Made by a program: the position numbers and the translations under genes. The notes beneath the pieces were generated by a model. It was given only the letters and a program-made list of their open reading frames with translations, made no database searches and was not told the DNA's origin. Of a stretch of 27,871 bases of DNA, positions 1 to 7,710 are shown one piece after another. This DNA is from an uncultured Verrucomicrobiales bacterium (lineage in GTDB: Bacteria; Verrucomicrobiota; Verrucomicrobiae; Limisphaerales; CANJSG01). How positions within the stretch are numbered: the stretch's first letter is position 1; the number at the start of each line of letters is the position of its first letter. The stretch spans positions 1 through 27,871 of the forward strand of contig CAMLMI010000017.1 in NCBI GenBank assembly GCA_946480965.1, given 5' to 3'.

Positions 1-1279
1 TGAGGTGTTTGCGGAAGGTTCCCCAGCGGTTGTAGGTGGCCACGGCACCGTCCATTGCGGAGACGATCCGGGCGCGAATGTCGGCGGGCCAGTTCTCGTT
101 GCCACCGACGAGAGAGTAGGTCAACGGCGCGGCTGGTGGGGCGGGAACGGTGGTCTTCAACGACAGCGCGCGGAACGGGAGCGCGGGATCGACGGCGGCG
201 AGGAAGGCGAAGTTGCCGTTGGTGTCGAAGGTCCGGGCGGCCACGGTCGCCCATTGAGCGCGGCCGGAGTCCAGGTTGGTTGCGGCGATGATCGAGCAAG
301 TGGCCCGGGGCGGACCGCCCGCAACGTCGAAGGCGATGGTGGAGCCGGAGAGGCGGACGTTCTCGATGCGGGGCAGGGGAGCGGCGAGGAACTGGCTCGG
401 CGCGAGCGCGTCGTCGGAGATGCGCACCTCGTCGATGAAGCCGAAGGCGCGGTCCGTGTGGTTGCCGGAGTAGAGGCCGCGTCCGACGGACCAGGCTCCG
501 GCCACCCAACCGGAGCCGCTGGTCGTGCCGGTGGCGAGGGATCGGTCGGGGCTGCCGCTGGCCACCAGGTCGGCCGAGGCCACGAGCAGGTTGTTCACAT
601 ACATCTTCAGGGTCGCACCGTCGCTCACCGCCGCGAGGTGATACCACGGGGCGTTCGTGCCCTCGGGATTCGAGCCGAAGTTGAAGCCGTAGATCGCGCC
701 GGGCGGCGAGAAGGCCGAGTGGGTGAAGCCGGACACGTCGGAGAAGGTGATGCCCACGCTGTCGTCGGGCCGCACCTGGAGATACAGCGCGGCGCGGTTG
801 GCGTCGGAAGTGGCGACGTTGCGCGCGTCGCGACCGACGACGGTGCGGTGCCCGCCGGTGTTCTCGGGCTTGTAGGAGGCTTCGATCGTGAAGCGGAGCG
901 GGCGGATCGTGCGCAGGTTGATCCCGGTGACGCCGGCGGAGGTGGGCGCGGTGAAGAGGGCCGGGAAGGAACCGGTGTTCTTCACGCTGAAACGGTTGGT
1001 CGTGCCGTTGGCCGGAATCCGCGCGAAAGGCACGTCGCTCCGATAGGCGTAGCCCGAAGCTCCGCCCTGGGTCCAGGCGGCCAGATGGTTGCCGTTGCCC
1101 GAGACGTCGGGGATCGCACCGTCGAAGGCCCCGGCGGCTCCGGTGTGGGCGACGTTCGCATTGGCGGGACCGGCCTCGAAGCGCCAGTGGGCGATGGTGG
1201 CGGCCGATGCGGGCCGGGTGGCGAGCAATCCCAGCACGAGGGTCAGCAGGGCGGAGAATGGGACGGATGAAAGCTTCAT
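1..1279 (-). CDS. Secreted LamG-domain protein (C-terminus beyond window edge)
   Basis: About 426 residues are visible, from an ATG at 1279 to the left edge; no stop is reached. The N-terminus (MKLSSVPFSALLTLVLG, then LLATRPASA-A) is a Sec signal peptide with cleavage expected near residue 26, followed at once by ATIAHWRFE, the usual opening of a concanavalin-like LamG/laminin-G fold. Typical LamG strands follow, such as WYHLAAVSDGATLKMYVNN around residue 212 and a GFIDEVRIS-type strand near residue 285. After the LamG domain comes a Pro-rich linker (VPAPPAAPL) and the start of another domain with AMDGAVATYNRWGTF, which resembles a segment I associate with secreted verrucomicrobial proteins but cannot name. 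LamG domains bind glycans or protein ligands, so the likely role is extracellular or cell-surface attachment; the exact function is unknown. It lies downstream of rpoN on the same strand, 120 bases away, probably as a separate unit. A plus-strand open frame across the same bases is a shadow. Confidence 0.85.
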   Translation of the reverse strand, partial: MKLSSVPFSALLTLVLGLLATRPASAATIAHWRFEAGPANANVAHTGAAGAFDGAIPDVSGNGNHLAAWTQGGASGYAYRSDVPFARIPANGTTNRFSVKNTGSFPALFTAPTSAGVTGINLRTIRPLRFTIEASYKPENTGGHRTVVGRDARNVATSDANRAALYLQVRPDDSVGITFSDVSGFTHSAFSPPGAIYGFNFGSNPEGTNAPWYHLAAVSDGATLKMYVNNLLVASADLVASGSPDRSLATGTTSGSGWVAGAWSVGRGLYSGNHTDRAFGFIDEVRISDDALAPSQFLAAPLPRIENVRLSGSTIAFDVAGGPPRATCSIIAATNLDSGRAQWATVAARTFDTNGNFAFLAAVDPALPFRALSLKTTVPAPPAAPLTYSLVGGNENWPADIRARIVSAMDGAVATYNRWGTFRKHL

Positions 1280-1363
1280 GCGGCGACGAAAGTTCCCGCC
1301 CGGACTTCACGGCGGTGATGCCGGAAACTAGGCGAGCAGGGAGACTCGAACCAACGGATTGTG

Positions 1364-1381
1364 TTCACCCGGTCGGGTGAA
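1364..1381 (-). terminator. Short stem-loop after rpoN
   Basis: TTCACCC (1364-1370) and GGGTGAA (1375-1381) form a perfect 7-bp stem with a 4-base loop. It lies 19 bases past the rpoN stop and before the LamG gene on the same strand. There is no clear U-tract, so this could be a weak terminator or an operator-like palindrome. Confidence 0.35.
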
Positions 1382-1399
1382 GCGGGCGGGGGCTCCTGC

Positions 1400-2899
1400 T
1401 CAATACTGCTTCCGCAGGTTCGACGGCAGGATGTTCAGCTCGGCCCGGTATTTGGCGACGGTGCGGCGGGCGAGGACGATGCCCTTTTCCTTCACCATCT
1501 TGACGACTTCCTGGTCGGAGAGGGGCTTCTGCGGGTTCTCGTTCTTGAAGATCTCCGCGATCATGTCCTTCACCGAGGTGTTGGAGACGCCTTCGCCGTC
1601 GGAGGTCTGGAGGCCGGAGGTGAAGAAATACTTCATCTCGATGATGCCCCGGGGCGTCTGCATGAACTTGCCGGAGACGGCGCGGCTGACGGTGGTTTCG
1701 TGAACGCCGACCACTTCGGCGACCTGCACCATCGTCAGGGGTTTGAGATGGGAGACGCCTTTCTCGAAGAAGTCGCGCTGCCGTTTGACGATCTCGCGGC
1801 CGATGTTCTGGATCGTCTGCTGGCGCTGGTGGAGGCTCTTGATGAGGAATTTTCCGGCACGGATCTTGTCGCGGATGTAGTCGCGGACCTCGGCGTTGGC
1901 GCCCGAGGTGGCCATGAGATCCTTGTAGGTGTTGCTGATGCGGAGATGGGGGACGTGCTCGTCGTTGGTGCTGACGACCCATTCGCCGTTCTGCTTGGTG
2001 ACGAAGACTTCGGGGACGACGTAGCGGATCTCTTCGTCCTGGTATTGGCGGCCGGGCCGGGGATCGAGCTTGGCGATCTCTTCCATCGCGTCCTGCACCT
2101 CGTCGATCTCCACGCCGCAGCCGCGCGCGATCTCGGGCAACCGTCGCCGCGTCAACGCGTCCATGTGGTCCTGGACGATCTGGTATTCGAGGGAGTTCTT
2201 CTTCCCGATCCGCTCCAGCTGGATCAGGAGGCATTCCTGGAGGTCGCGCGCACCGATGCCGGCGGGGTGGAAGCCGTGGATGACCTTCAGCACCGCTTCC
2301 AGCTTCTCCAAGGGCAGGCCGGTCATGGCGGCGAGATCGGCCGGGCCGGTCTTGAGGAAGCCGCGCTCGTCGATGTTGCCGATCAGCAGTTCGGCCACGG
2401 AGTAGTCCTCCTTCGGCAGATCGGACTGGCGCACCTGTTCGAGGAGGCTTTCCTGGAGCGACTCGCCGACGGTCAGCGAATCGAACATGAACTGACGCTT
2501 TTCTTCCGCATCGTCCGACTGGCGAAGCGGCGCGTTGCTGGCGGAGAAGACATCGCGCCATTCCTGGTCGATCTGCACCAGCTTCTCGAACTCGGCCTGG
2601 AAATCGTCCACGGGCTCGTTCGACTCCTTTTCCGTGGCGGGATCGAACTGGGTGTCGGCGGGAGGTTCGGCAGGATCGGCGGCTTCGGCCGCAGCGGCAC
2701 CTTCCTCGTTGGTCCGGGTCTCCTGGTCGCCCTCGGCGATGGCCACCTCCTCCAAGATCGGATTCTGGGCCAATTCCTGCTCAACCAAGGTGCGCAGCTC
2801 CAAGGTGGGCGCTTGCAGCAGCGCCAGCGACTGCTGGAGCTGCGGGGCCAGCACTTGGGAAAGTGCCATCCGCTGCGAGAGATGCATGCCTTGCGACAT
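1400..2899 (-). CDS. rpoN: RNA polymerase sigma-54 factor RpoN
   Basis: A 499-residue protein, the normal length for sigma-54. The glutamine-rich region I is at residues 1-50 (MHLSQRMALSQVLAPQLQQS and VEQELAQNPILEE), followed by an acidic Ala/Glu/Pro-rich region II near 60-105. The core-binding domain follows, then the helix-turn-helix (TMVQVAEVVGVHETTVSRAV) and the diagnostic RpoN box ARRTVAKYR at residues 477-485, close to the C-terminus. The protein directs RNA polymerase to -24/-12 promoters and needs an AAA+ activator for open-complex formation; no such activator is encoded in this window. Sigma-54 regulons often include nitrogen assimilation, which is suggestive given the urea/amide operon 2.3 kb away, but I found no convincing -24/-12 element there. 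The gene is divergent from the hydrolase gene starting at 3033. ATG at 2899 fits the conserved N-terminus exactly. Confidence 0.97.
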   Translation of the reverse strand: MSQGMHLSQRMALSQVLAPQLQQSLALLQAPTLELRTLVEQELAQNPILEEVAIAEGDQETRTNEEGAAAAEAADPAEPPADTQFDPATEKESNEPVDDFQAEFEKLVQIDQEWRDVFSASNAPLRQSDDAEEKRQFMFDSLTVGESLQESLLEQVRQSDLPKEDYSVAELLIGNIDERGFLKTGPADLAAMTGLPLEKLEAVLKVIHGFHPAGIGARDLQECLLIQLERIGKKNSLEYQIVQDHMDALTRRRLPEIARGCGVEIDEVQDAMEEIAKLDPRPGRQYQDEEIRYVVPEVFVTKQNGEWVVSTNDEHVPHLRISNTYKDLMATSGANAEVRDYIRDKIRAGKFLIKSLHQRQQTIQNIGREIVKRQRDFFEKGVSHLKPLTMVQVAEVVGVHETTVSRAVSGKFMQTPRGIIEMKYFFTSGLQTSDGEGVSNTSVKDMIAEIFKNENPQKPLSDQEVVKMVKEKGIVLARRTVAKYRAELNILPSNLRKQY

Positions 2900-3032
2900 C
2901 GGGTCTGGAGTCTAGGACCGGAAGGTTCCGGCTCAAGGATTAACTCGGCATCGTCCTTGCTGTCTTGAGGCGCGGCCCAGCGGTTTCAGGAATTGGCTTC
3001 ACAGTCCGGCGACGCTCCCTACCGTTCGCCGG
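2900..3032. promoter_or_regulatory. Divergent rpoN / MBL-hydrolase promoter region
   Basis: This 133-base spacer must hold the starts of transcription for rpoN (leftward) and the metallo-beta-lactamase gene (rightward). It contains the arms CCGGAA (2918-2923) and TTCCGG (2926-2931) separated by two bases, a possible operator or leader hairpin just upstream of the rpoN start. I could not pick convincing -35/-10 boxes. Confidence 0.4.
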
Positions 3033-3836
3033 GTGTCCGTCCAGTTCACCATTCTCGGCAGCGGTTCCGGCGGCAATTGCGCCTACCTCGAAGCGGGCGA
3101 AACGCGCCTGCTGATCGACGCCGGGTTCAGCGGCCGCCAGATCCGCCAACGCCTCGCCGCCATCGGCCGGTCCCCCGAAAGCCTCACCGGCATCATCGTC
3201 ACCCACGAACACTCGGACCACATCCAGGGCCTCGCCGTCCTCGCCGGGAAGCTCGGGCTGCCCGTCTATTGCAACCGGCTCACGCGCGAAGCCATCGAGA
3301 CGGCGTTGAAGACGACGCTCAATTTCCGGGTCTTCCAGACCGGCGCGAGCTTCGAGGTGGGCGAGATCGGCATCGACACCTTCTCCGTGCCGCACGACGC
3401 CTACGATCCCGTCGGCTTCCTCCTCCACACCGCCGCCGGGCGCATCGGCTTCCTCACCGACCTCGGCCACGCCACCAAGCTGATCCTCGAACGCGTCCGC
3501 ACCGCCAACGTCCTGCTCCTGGAGGCCAACCATGACCACGGCCTGTTGACCGAGGACACCAAGCGGCCGTGGAGCGTGAAGCAGCGCATCCTCAGCCGCC
3601 ACGGCCACCTCTCCAACGAGGCCGCTGCCAAGGTCGCGACCGACGTGATGAACGCCGAGCTGAAGCACCTCTTCCTCGGCCACCTCAGCGGTGACTGCAA
3701 CCGGCCGGAACTCGCGCTCGGTTGCGTGCAGAAACAGATGGCCGCCATCGGCGCGACGCACCTTCGGGTGGAAGTCACCTGCCAGGAAACGGCCGCGCCG
3801 ACCCTCCAACTTGCCGACGGATTGCCGGTCGCATGA
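3033..3836 (+). CDS. MBL-fold metallohydrolase, YycJ/WalJ-like
   Basis: A 267-residue metallo-beta-lactamase-fold protein starting at a GTG. The N-terminus MSVQFTILGSGSGGNCAYLE is the classic opening of the YycJ/WalJ (VicX) group, in which a Gly/Ser-rich strand precedes the metal site. The metal-binding HxHxDH motif is present as THEHSDH (H58, H60, D62, H63); later conserved parts include the FLTDLGH segment and LLLEANHD, which carry further metal ligands. Length matches the family (about 260). Members are phosphodiesterases, and some act as 5'-3' DNA exonucleases linked to mismatch repair, but the Firmicutes walRK context is absent here, so the substrate is uncertain. Its TGA overlaps the ATG of the next gene (ATGA at 3833-3836), implying translational coupling. 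No Shine-Dalgarno sequence is visible before the GTG. Confidence 0.9.
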   Translation: MSVQFTILGSGSGGNCAYLEAGETRLLIDAGFSGRQIRQRLAAIGRSPESLTGIIVTHEHSDHIQGLAVLAGKLGLPVYCNRLTREAIETALKTTLNFRVFQTGASFEVGEIGIDTFSVPHDAYDPVGFLLHTAAGRIGFLTDLGHATKLILERVRTANVLLLEANHDHGLLTEDTKRPWSVKQRILSRHGHLSNEAAAKVATDVMNAELKHLFLGHLSGDCNRPELALGCVQKQMAAIGATHLRVEVTCQETAAPTLQLADGLPVA

Positions 3837-4429
3837 AATCGAGCGCCGCAATTGGGATTGGACTCGGCTTGGTGATGTTCGGAGCCGGGTGCCGTTCAAG
3901 CGAACAAACCAGCGCGTGGACGGGTGAAAGCGGGGAGCCTGTTCCCGAATACACCGGGCCGAAGCCCGGCATGAGGGCCTTCGTGGAGGATCTTAATTTT
4001 GACGGGCGGATGGATGTGGTTCTGGCCGGTCCCGAGGAAATGTTCGGAAACGGAGGTGGGCCGTTCGATGTCTTCTTGGGCACCGCCAAAGGCACCCACA
4101 CCTTCGTGGGGCGAATCGGAGGGCAGCCTTGGTGCTTCAATTTGCAGCGTGAACGGACCGGAGTGGGATTGTTGAGCATCTATTCGAGATCCAGTGCGCA
4201 CACGGGGATGTTGTTTCAGTATGAAATTACCGGTTCCAATATCTCCGGTTCCCATGCGCCCCGCGAGATGAGGTTTTCGGAAGAACTGCCCAACCCCGAC
4301 GCGCTTCTTTTCGAGAGTCTATTTTCCAGCAATGCGCCTGGAAAACTTCCGCTCCGCGAGCCGGTTCAAATCGACGGAACTTGGACGTGGAGGCTTGCCG
4401 AGAACGTTGCGGGTTCCCGCTCCGAATGA
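3833..4429 (+). CDS. Small lipoprotein with FG-GAP-like motif
   Basis: A 198-residue protein. The start is the ATG overlapping the previous stop; an upstream extension is open but would remove the signal peptide. The N-terminus MKSSAAIGIGLGLVMFGAGC is a lipoprotein signal with a lipobox ending at Cys20, so the mature protein is probably lipid-anchored. A motif DLNFDGRMDVVLAG near residues 53-66 matches the Ca-binding DxNxDGxxD loop of FG-GAP/VCBS repeats, although only one copy is seen. The remainder is not recognised. It overlaps the next gene by four bases (ATGA, 4426-4429), so the three genes at 3033-4830 form one coupled unit. Local G+C is visibly lower than in the flanking genes. Function unknown. 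Confidence 0.8.
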   Translation: MKSSAAIGIGLGLVMFGAGCRSSEQTSAWTGESGEPVPEYTGPKPGMRAFVEDLNFDGRMDVVLAGPEEMFGNGGGPFDVFLGTAKGTHTFVGRIGGQPWCFNLQRERTGVGLLSIYSRSSAHTGMLFQYEITGSNISGSHAPREMRFSEELPNPDALLFESLFSSNAPGKLPLREPVQIDGTWTWRLAENVAGSRSE

Positions 4430-4830
4430 AGGACCTCATCCGCGCCGTCTCGGTGCCGTTCGCCGGAGGAGCGATCGGCGGATTGGCCAATGCCGCCGCG
4501 CTCTGGGCGGTGGTGACGCTGGCCATCCGGATCAAGGGCTACGGTTTCGTGCCCGATTTCCCGCCGAACTGGGTCTATCCCCGCATTGTCTGGGGCGGCG
4601 TCTGGGGACTGCTGTTCATCGTCCCGCTCGGAAAGAAGCGGCCGATCCTGCGCGGCCTCGTCCTGAGCCTCGTCCCCAGCGCCTGCCAACTGCTCGCGCT
4701 CTATCCGCTGCACGTTCCGCCGGGGCTCTTCGGGATGGTGCTGAACAAGTTCACGCCCATCGGCGTGGTCTTCTTCAACTTCGTATGGGGCGTCGTCACG
4801 GCGCTGTGGTGCCAGCGGGGTGGACGGTGA
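4426..4830 (+). CDS. Four-helix inner-membrane protein of unknown function
   Basis: A 134-residue hydrophobic protein beginning MKDLIRAVSVPFAGGAIGG. Four hydrophobic stretches are visible: around residues 8-33 (AGGAIGGLANAAALWAVVTLA), 50-66 (YPRIVWGGVWGLLFIVPL), 75-95 (LRGLVLSLVPSACQLLALYPL) and 110-128 (IGVVFFNFVWGVVTALW). The basic segment GKKRP between helices 2 and 3 is probably cytoplasmic. I recognise no family. Coupling to the lipoprotein gene by an ATGA overlap suggests the products are made together. A longer open frame starts at 4381 but would run well into the lipoprotein gene, so 4426 is preferred. Confidence 0.75.
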   Translation: MKDLIRAVSVPFAGGAIGGLANAAALWAVVTLAIRIKGYGFVPDFPPNWVYPRIVWGGVWGLLFIVPLGKKRPILRGLVLSLVPSACQLLALYPLHVPPGLFGMVLNKFTPIGVVFFNFVWGVVTALWCQRGGR

Positions 4831-5188
4831 GCTGAGGGCCTCGAACAGCCCGGCCAAGCCGGAACCATGACTTTGGATAGGAGCGCAGACGGTCACGTCC
4901 GCGAGGCCGCCCCCTTGGGAACAATGAGCCAATCCTCCGCCGCGTGTCCCTTCCCTTTCATCTTCCGGTCCTTTCTCAAGGACCACCCAACCCGTTCCCG
5001 CTCCATTCTCCAATGGCCCACAGTTTCCCGGGAGCGCGTCAGTGCGGCAAATCGCATTATTGGTCAAAGCGGTGCAATTCTAGAGTGCTCTCGAACAATA
5101 GACCGTAGCGAGATGCTCCCGGGCTGCAATCGACGCCCGTGAGGGAGACTATTGGGAGCGTGATGCCTTCAAACCGAATCGGGTCTTT
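4831..5188. other. 358-base intergenic stretch with no convincing gene
   Basis: This lies between the plus-strand membrane-protein gene and the minus-strand fmdB, so both units end into it. A 91-codon plus-strand open frame (4867-5142) has no recognisable protein character and is probably chance. A short CCGG-CCAAG-CCGG hairpin near 4849-4861 may help termination. I see no tRNA, small RNA or insertion sequence. Confidence 0.5.
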
Positions 5189-5545
5189 TCAATGCCCGAG
5201 CATCCAAGGGCGCATCGTCTTTTTCCGCGTGGTCTGGAACTTCCCGAGCTTGGGCACATCCAAGCTGCGGTTCGCCTTGCCGAGCTTCACTCCCGGCTTT
5301 GTGCCGCAACCGCAGCGGCTGCCGCAGCTATGGGTGCCGCTTACGCGCGGTTCATGCTGGCTCTTTTCGTTGCGGGCGTGGGCTTGGCGGAGATTCGGCG
5401 CCATCAGCGCGAGATTGGGCGCGCAGACCTGACGGATGGCCTTCCGGCTGCACTCGGGACACTGCATGGGCAGGTCCCGTTGAGCGATGGAGCGCAGTTC
5501 GGCGAAGGGACCGCAATCGGGGCAGTGGAATTCGTAGAGGGGCAT
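5189..5545 (-). CDS. fmdB: FmdB-family zinc-ribbon protein
   Basis: A 118-residue protein starting MPLYEFHCPDCGPFAEL, the hallmark N-terminus of the FmdB/CxxC_CxxC_SSSS family. The zinc ribbon is formed by Cys8/Cys11 and Cys29/Cys32. A second cysteine group lies at Cys74, Cys78 and Cys80 (SCGSRCGCG), followed by a basic tail of about 38 residues ending KKTMRPWMLGH, longer than in a minimal family member. In Methylophilus methylotrophus, fmdB lies beside the formamidase gene and was described as a putative regulatory protein; its biochemical role is unproven. Here it is the last gene of the operon, 158 bases after fmdA, with a palindromic repeat in the gap that might uncouple its expression. 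Confidence 0.88.
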   Translation of the reverse strand: MPLYEFHCPDCGPFAELRSIAQRDLPMQCPECSRKAIRQVCAPNLALMAPNLRQAHARNEKSQHEPRVSGTHSCGSRCGCGTKPGVKLGKANRSLDVPKLGKFQTTRKKTMRPWMLGH

Positions 5546-5583
5546 GGTGCGACAGGGTTGAGGAAAATGGGCCCAGGCTCGCT

Positions 5584-5687
5584 CCGGCCCTTAATCTTAA
5601 TCTTCTTCTCACTCTTAATCTTGTCCGGCCGAGGCCAAGACGGATCCGCGAAGCAGATTAGGAGAAAGATTAAGATTAAGAGCCGGG
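5584..5687. repeat. Imperfect inverted repeat between fmdA and fmdB
   Basis: The left arm (5584-5610) reads CCGGCCCTTAATCTTAATCT and continues TCTTCTC; the right arm (5662-5687) is its near-exact complement, GAGAAAGATTAAGATTAAGA followed by GCCGGG. A further partial copy (CTCTTAATCTTGTCCGG) lies inside at 5612-5628. The roughly 51-base loop lets the whole element fold into a long stem. AT-rich CTTAATCTT units inside high-GC DNA, bounded by CCGG, suggest a mobile or interspersed palindromic element rather than a simple terminator. Confidence 0.75.
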
Positions 5688-5703
5688 CGGGGCCCGGCGG
5701 GGT

Positions 5704-6927
5704 TCAGGTCGTGGTGGCGAGGTCGATCTTGCCGTTGAGCATCTTCTTCGGTCCGGCCGCGTTGGGCAGGATGTCGAAGGCGAAGATCTCCGTCGGCAGG
5801 TAGAGCGTGGCGCAGGCGTTCGGGATGTCGACGATGCCGCTGATGCGGCCCTCCACCGGCGCGGTGCCGAGGATGGCGTAGGCCTGTTCGCCGGTGTAGC
5901 CGAACTTCTTCATGTATTCGATGGCGTTCAAGCAGGCCCGGCGGTAGGCGACGTGCGGATCGAGGTAGTATTGCTTGCCCTTCTCGTCCACCGAGATGCC
6001 CTCGAAGATGAGGTGCCGGGTGTATTTCGGCTCCACGGGGCTCGGCTGGAAGATCGGGTTGGTGATGGCGTATTTCTTCATGCCGCCCTTGATGAGGTTC
6101 ACCCGCAGATCGAGGTAGCCAGCCATCTCGATGGCGCCGCAGAAGGTGATCTCGCCGTCGCCCTGGGAGAAGTGGATGTCGCCCATGGAGAGGCCGCCGC
6201 CCTTCACGTAAACGGGGAAGAACACCTTGGAGCCCTTGCTCAGGTTCTTGATGTCGCAGTTGCCGCCATGTTCGCGCGGCGGAACGGTGCGGGCGCCTTC
6301 CTTGGCGGCGTCCTTCGCGGCGCTGCCCTTCATGCCGCCCATGTGGGCGGTGGGCGCGTAGGGCAGCGCGCAGAGCGGCGGGGTGCGGTTCGGATCGGTG
6401 TCGAAGAGCTCCTTCTCGCGCTTGTTCCAAGTGTCGAGCAGCTCCTTGGAAGGCAAGCAGCCGATCAAGCCGGGGTGCATGATGCCGGCGAACTCGACTC
6501 CGGGGATGTGGCGGGAGTTCGCATAGACGCCGCTGAAGTGCCAGCAGGCCTTGCGCGCGTCGGGGAAGTGTTCGGTGAGGAACCCGCCGCCGTTGCTCTT
6601 GGCGAAGATTCCGGTGAAGCCCCACTCGAAGTCGGGCAGCACACCCACGTCGAGGATGTCCACCACGAGCAGGTCGCCGGGCTCGGCACCTTCCACGCCA
6701 ATGGGGCCGCTAAGGTAGTGGACCTTGGTGAGATCGACGTCGCGGATGTCGTTCGCGCTGTCGTCGTCCTTGATCTGGCCGCCGGTCCAGTCGGCGCACT
6801 CCACGCGGAACTCGTCGCCGGGTTTGACGTAGGCGACCATTGGGATGTCGGGGTGCCAGCGATTGTGCAGGGTCTTGTGCTTCTCCGGAGCGGCCTTGAG
6901 GTCGATCTTGATCAGTGTCTTTGGCAT
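5704..6927 (-). CDS. fmdA: Formamidase FmdA (acetamidase/formamidase family)
   Basis: A 407-residue cytosolic enzyme expected to hydrolyse formamide to formate and ammonium; related short amides may also be used. Length and sequence match the Methylophilus-type FmdA along the whole chain: the N-terminus MPKTLIKIDL, HNRWHPDIP near residue 21, GFTGIFAKSNGGGFLTEHFP near 103-122, the HGGN motif at 220-223, and GDIHFSQGDGE at 249-259, all family signatures. No signal peptide is present. It lies 49 bases downstream of urtE on the same strand and before fmdB, so it is read as part of the transporter operon. The context suggests that imported amides feed it directly and that the cell uses the ammonium released. 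No frameshift or missing motif is seen. Confidence 0.96.
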   Translation of the reverse strand: MPKTLIKIDLKAAPEKHKTLHNRWHPDIPMVAYVKPGDEFRVECADWTGGQIKDDDSANDIRDVDLTKVHYLSGPIGVEGAEPGDLLVVDILDVGVLPDFEWGFTGIFAKSNGGGFLTEHFPDARKACWHFSGVYANSRHIPGVEFAGIMHPGLIGCLPSKELLDTWNKREKELFDTDPNRTPPLCALPYAPTAHMGGMKGSAAKDAAKEGARTVPPREHGGNCDIKNLSKGSKVFFPVYVKGGGLSMGDIHFSQGDGEITFCGAIEMAGYLDLRVNLIKGGMKKYAITNPIFQPSPVEPKYTRHLIFEGISVDEKGKQYYLDPHVAYRRACLNAIEYMKKFGYTGEQAYAILGTAPVEGRISGIVDIPNACATLYLPTEIFAFDILPNAAGPKKMLNGKIDLATTT

Positions 6928-6976
6928 GGGATTTCTGAGTTGGGGGTTGGAGAGAAATGGAACCTAGGAACGGGGA

Positions 6977-7666
6977 TCAAACGGCCAACAGCGCCTTCAC
7001 CTTGTCGGCGTCGAGATTGTCGCGCGGGGCTTCGTGGATGAACCGGCCGCGATCGATGACGAACGCGCGGTCGCAGCAGTCCATCATGAAGCTCACCACC
7101 TGTTCGCTGACCACGATGGCGATCTTGCGCATGTTCCGGATCTCCTTCAGCGCGCGGGCGATGTCCTTGATGATCGACGGCTGGATGCCCTCGGTGGGCT
7201 CGTCCAGGACGAGGACCTTGGGATTGGTGATCAGCGCGCGGGCGATGGCGAGCTGCTGCTGCTGGCCGCCGGAAAGGTTGCCGCCTTTGCGCTTCCGCAT
7301 CTCGTGCAGCACGGGGAAGAGCGCATAGATCTCGTCCCACACGCTCTGCTCCACCGAACCGCGCGCGCCGGTGAGGATGTTTTCTTGGACGGTAAGCGAC
7401 GGGAAAATCATCCGGCCCTGCGGCACGAAGGCGATCCCGCTGCGCACACGTTCGTGGGACTGCTGGGGCGTGACGTCCTTTTCTCCAAGTTTTATGGAGC
7501 CGGCCTTTGCCGGGAGAATCCCGATGAGCGACTTGAGCAGCGTGGTCTTGCCCATGCCGTTGCGGCCCATCACGGCGAGGATTTCATCGGACCGGACCTG
7601 GAAGCTGAGGTCGCGGATGACCGTGCTTTGGCCATAGCCGACAGTTAGGTTGGAAACGGTGAGCAT
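6977..7666 (-). CDS. urtE: Urea/amide ABC transporter ATPase UrtE (LivF-like)
   Basis: A 229-residue ABC ATPase. Walker A is GRNGMGKTT (34-42), the Q-loop is VPQGRMIFP near 81-89, the signature is LSGGQ (131-135), and Walker B is VLVLDEP (151-157) followed by the LivF-type switch region VVSEQ (185-189). The short form without a C-terminal extension is typical of UrtE/LivF. It energises the UrtB-UrtC permease together with UrtD at the inner face of the membrane. The frame stays open upstream to 7807, but the extra 47 residues are encoded by a palindromic repeat and look like non-protein sequence, so the ATG at 7666 immediately before LTVSNLTVGYG is chosen. The 174-base gap to urtD is unusually long for this operon. 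Confidence 0.95.
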   Translation of the reverse strand: MLTVSNLTVGYGQSTVIRDLSFQVRSDEILAVMGRNGMGKTTLLKSLIGILPAKAGSIKLGEKDVTPQQSHERVRSGIAFVPQGRMIFPSLTVQENILTGARGSVEQSVWDEIYALFPVLHEMRKRKGGNLSGGQQQQLAIARALITNPKVLVLDEPTEGIQPSIIKDIARALKEIRNMRKIAIVVSEQVVSFMMDCCDRAFVIDRGRFIHEAPRDNLDADKVKALLAV

Positions 7667-7710
7667 GTCAGGGGGAGGCTGGGGTGGAGGGAAGCAGGGG
7701 CGCTGGGAAG

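Noticed and set aside
5..1270. Long plus-strand open frame of 421 codons
   Set aside because: It is the complement of the LamG gene, whose minus-strand translation has a signal peptide and LamG strands; the plus-strand product is Gly/Arg-rich with no family resemblance.
1361..2968. 535-codon plus-strand open frame opposite rpoN
   Set aside because: A shadow of a full-length, clearly recognisable sigma-54 gene; common in high-GC DNA.
4867..5142. 91-codon plus-strand open frame in the intergenic stretch
   Set aside because: No recognisable motif, irregular composition, many Arg/Ser codons and no start signal; probably chance.
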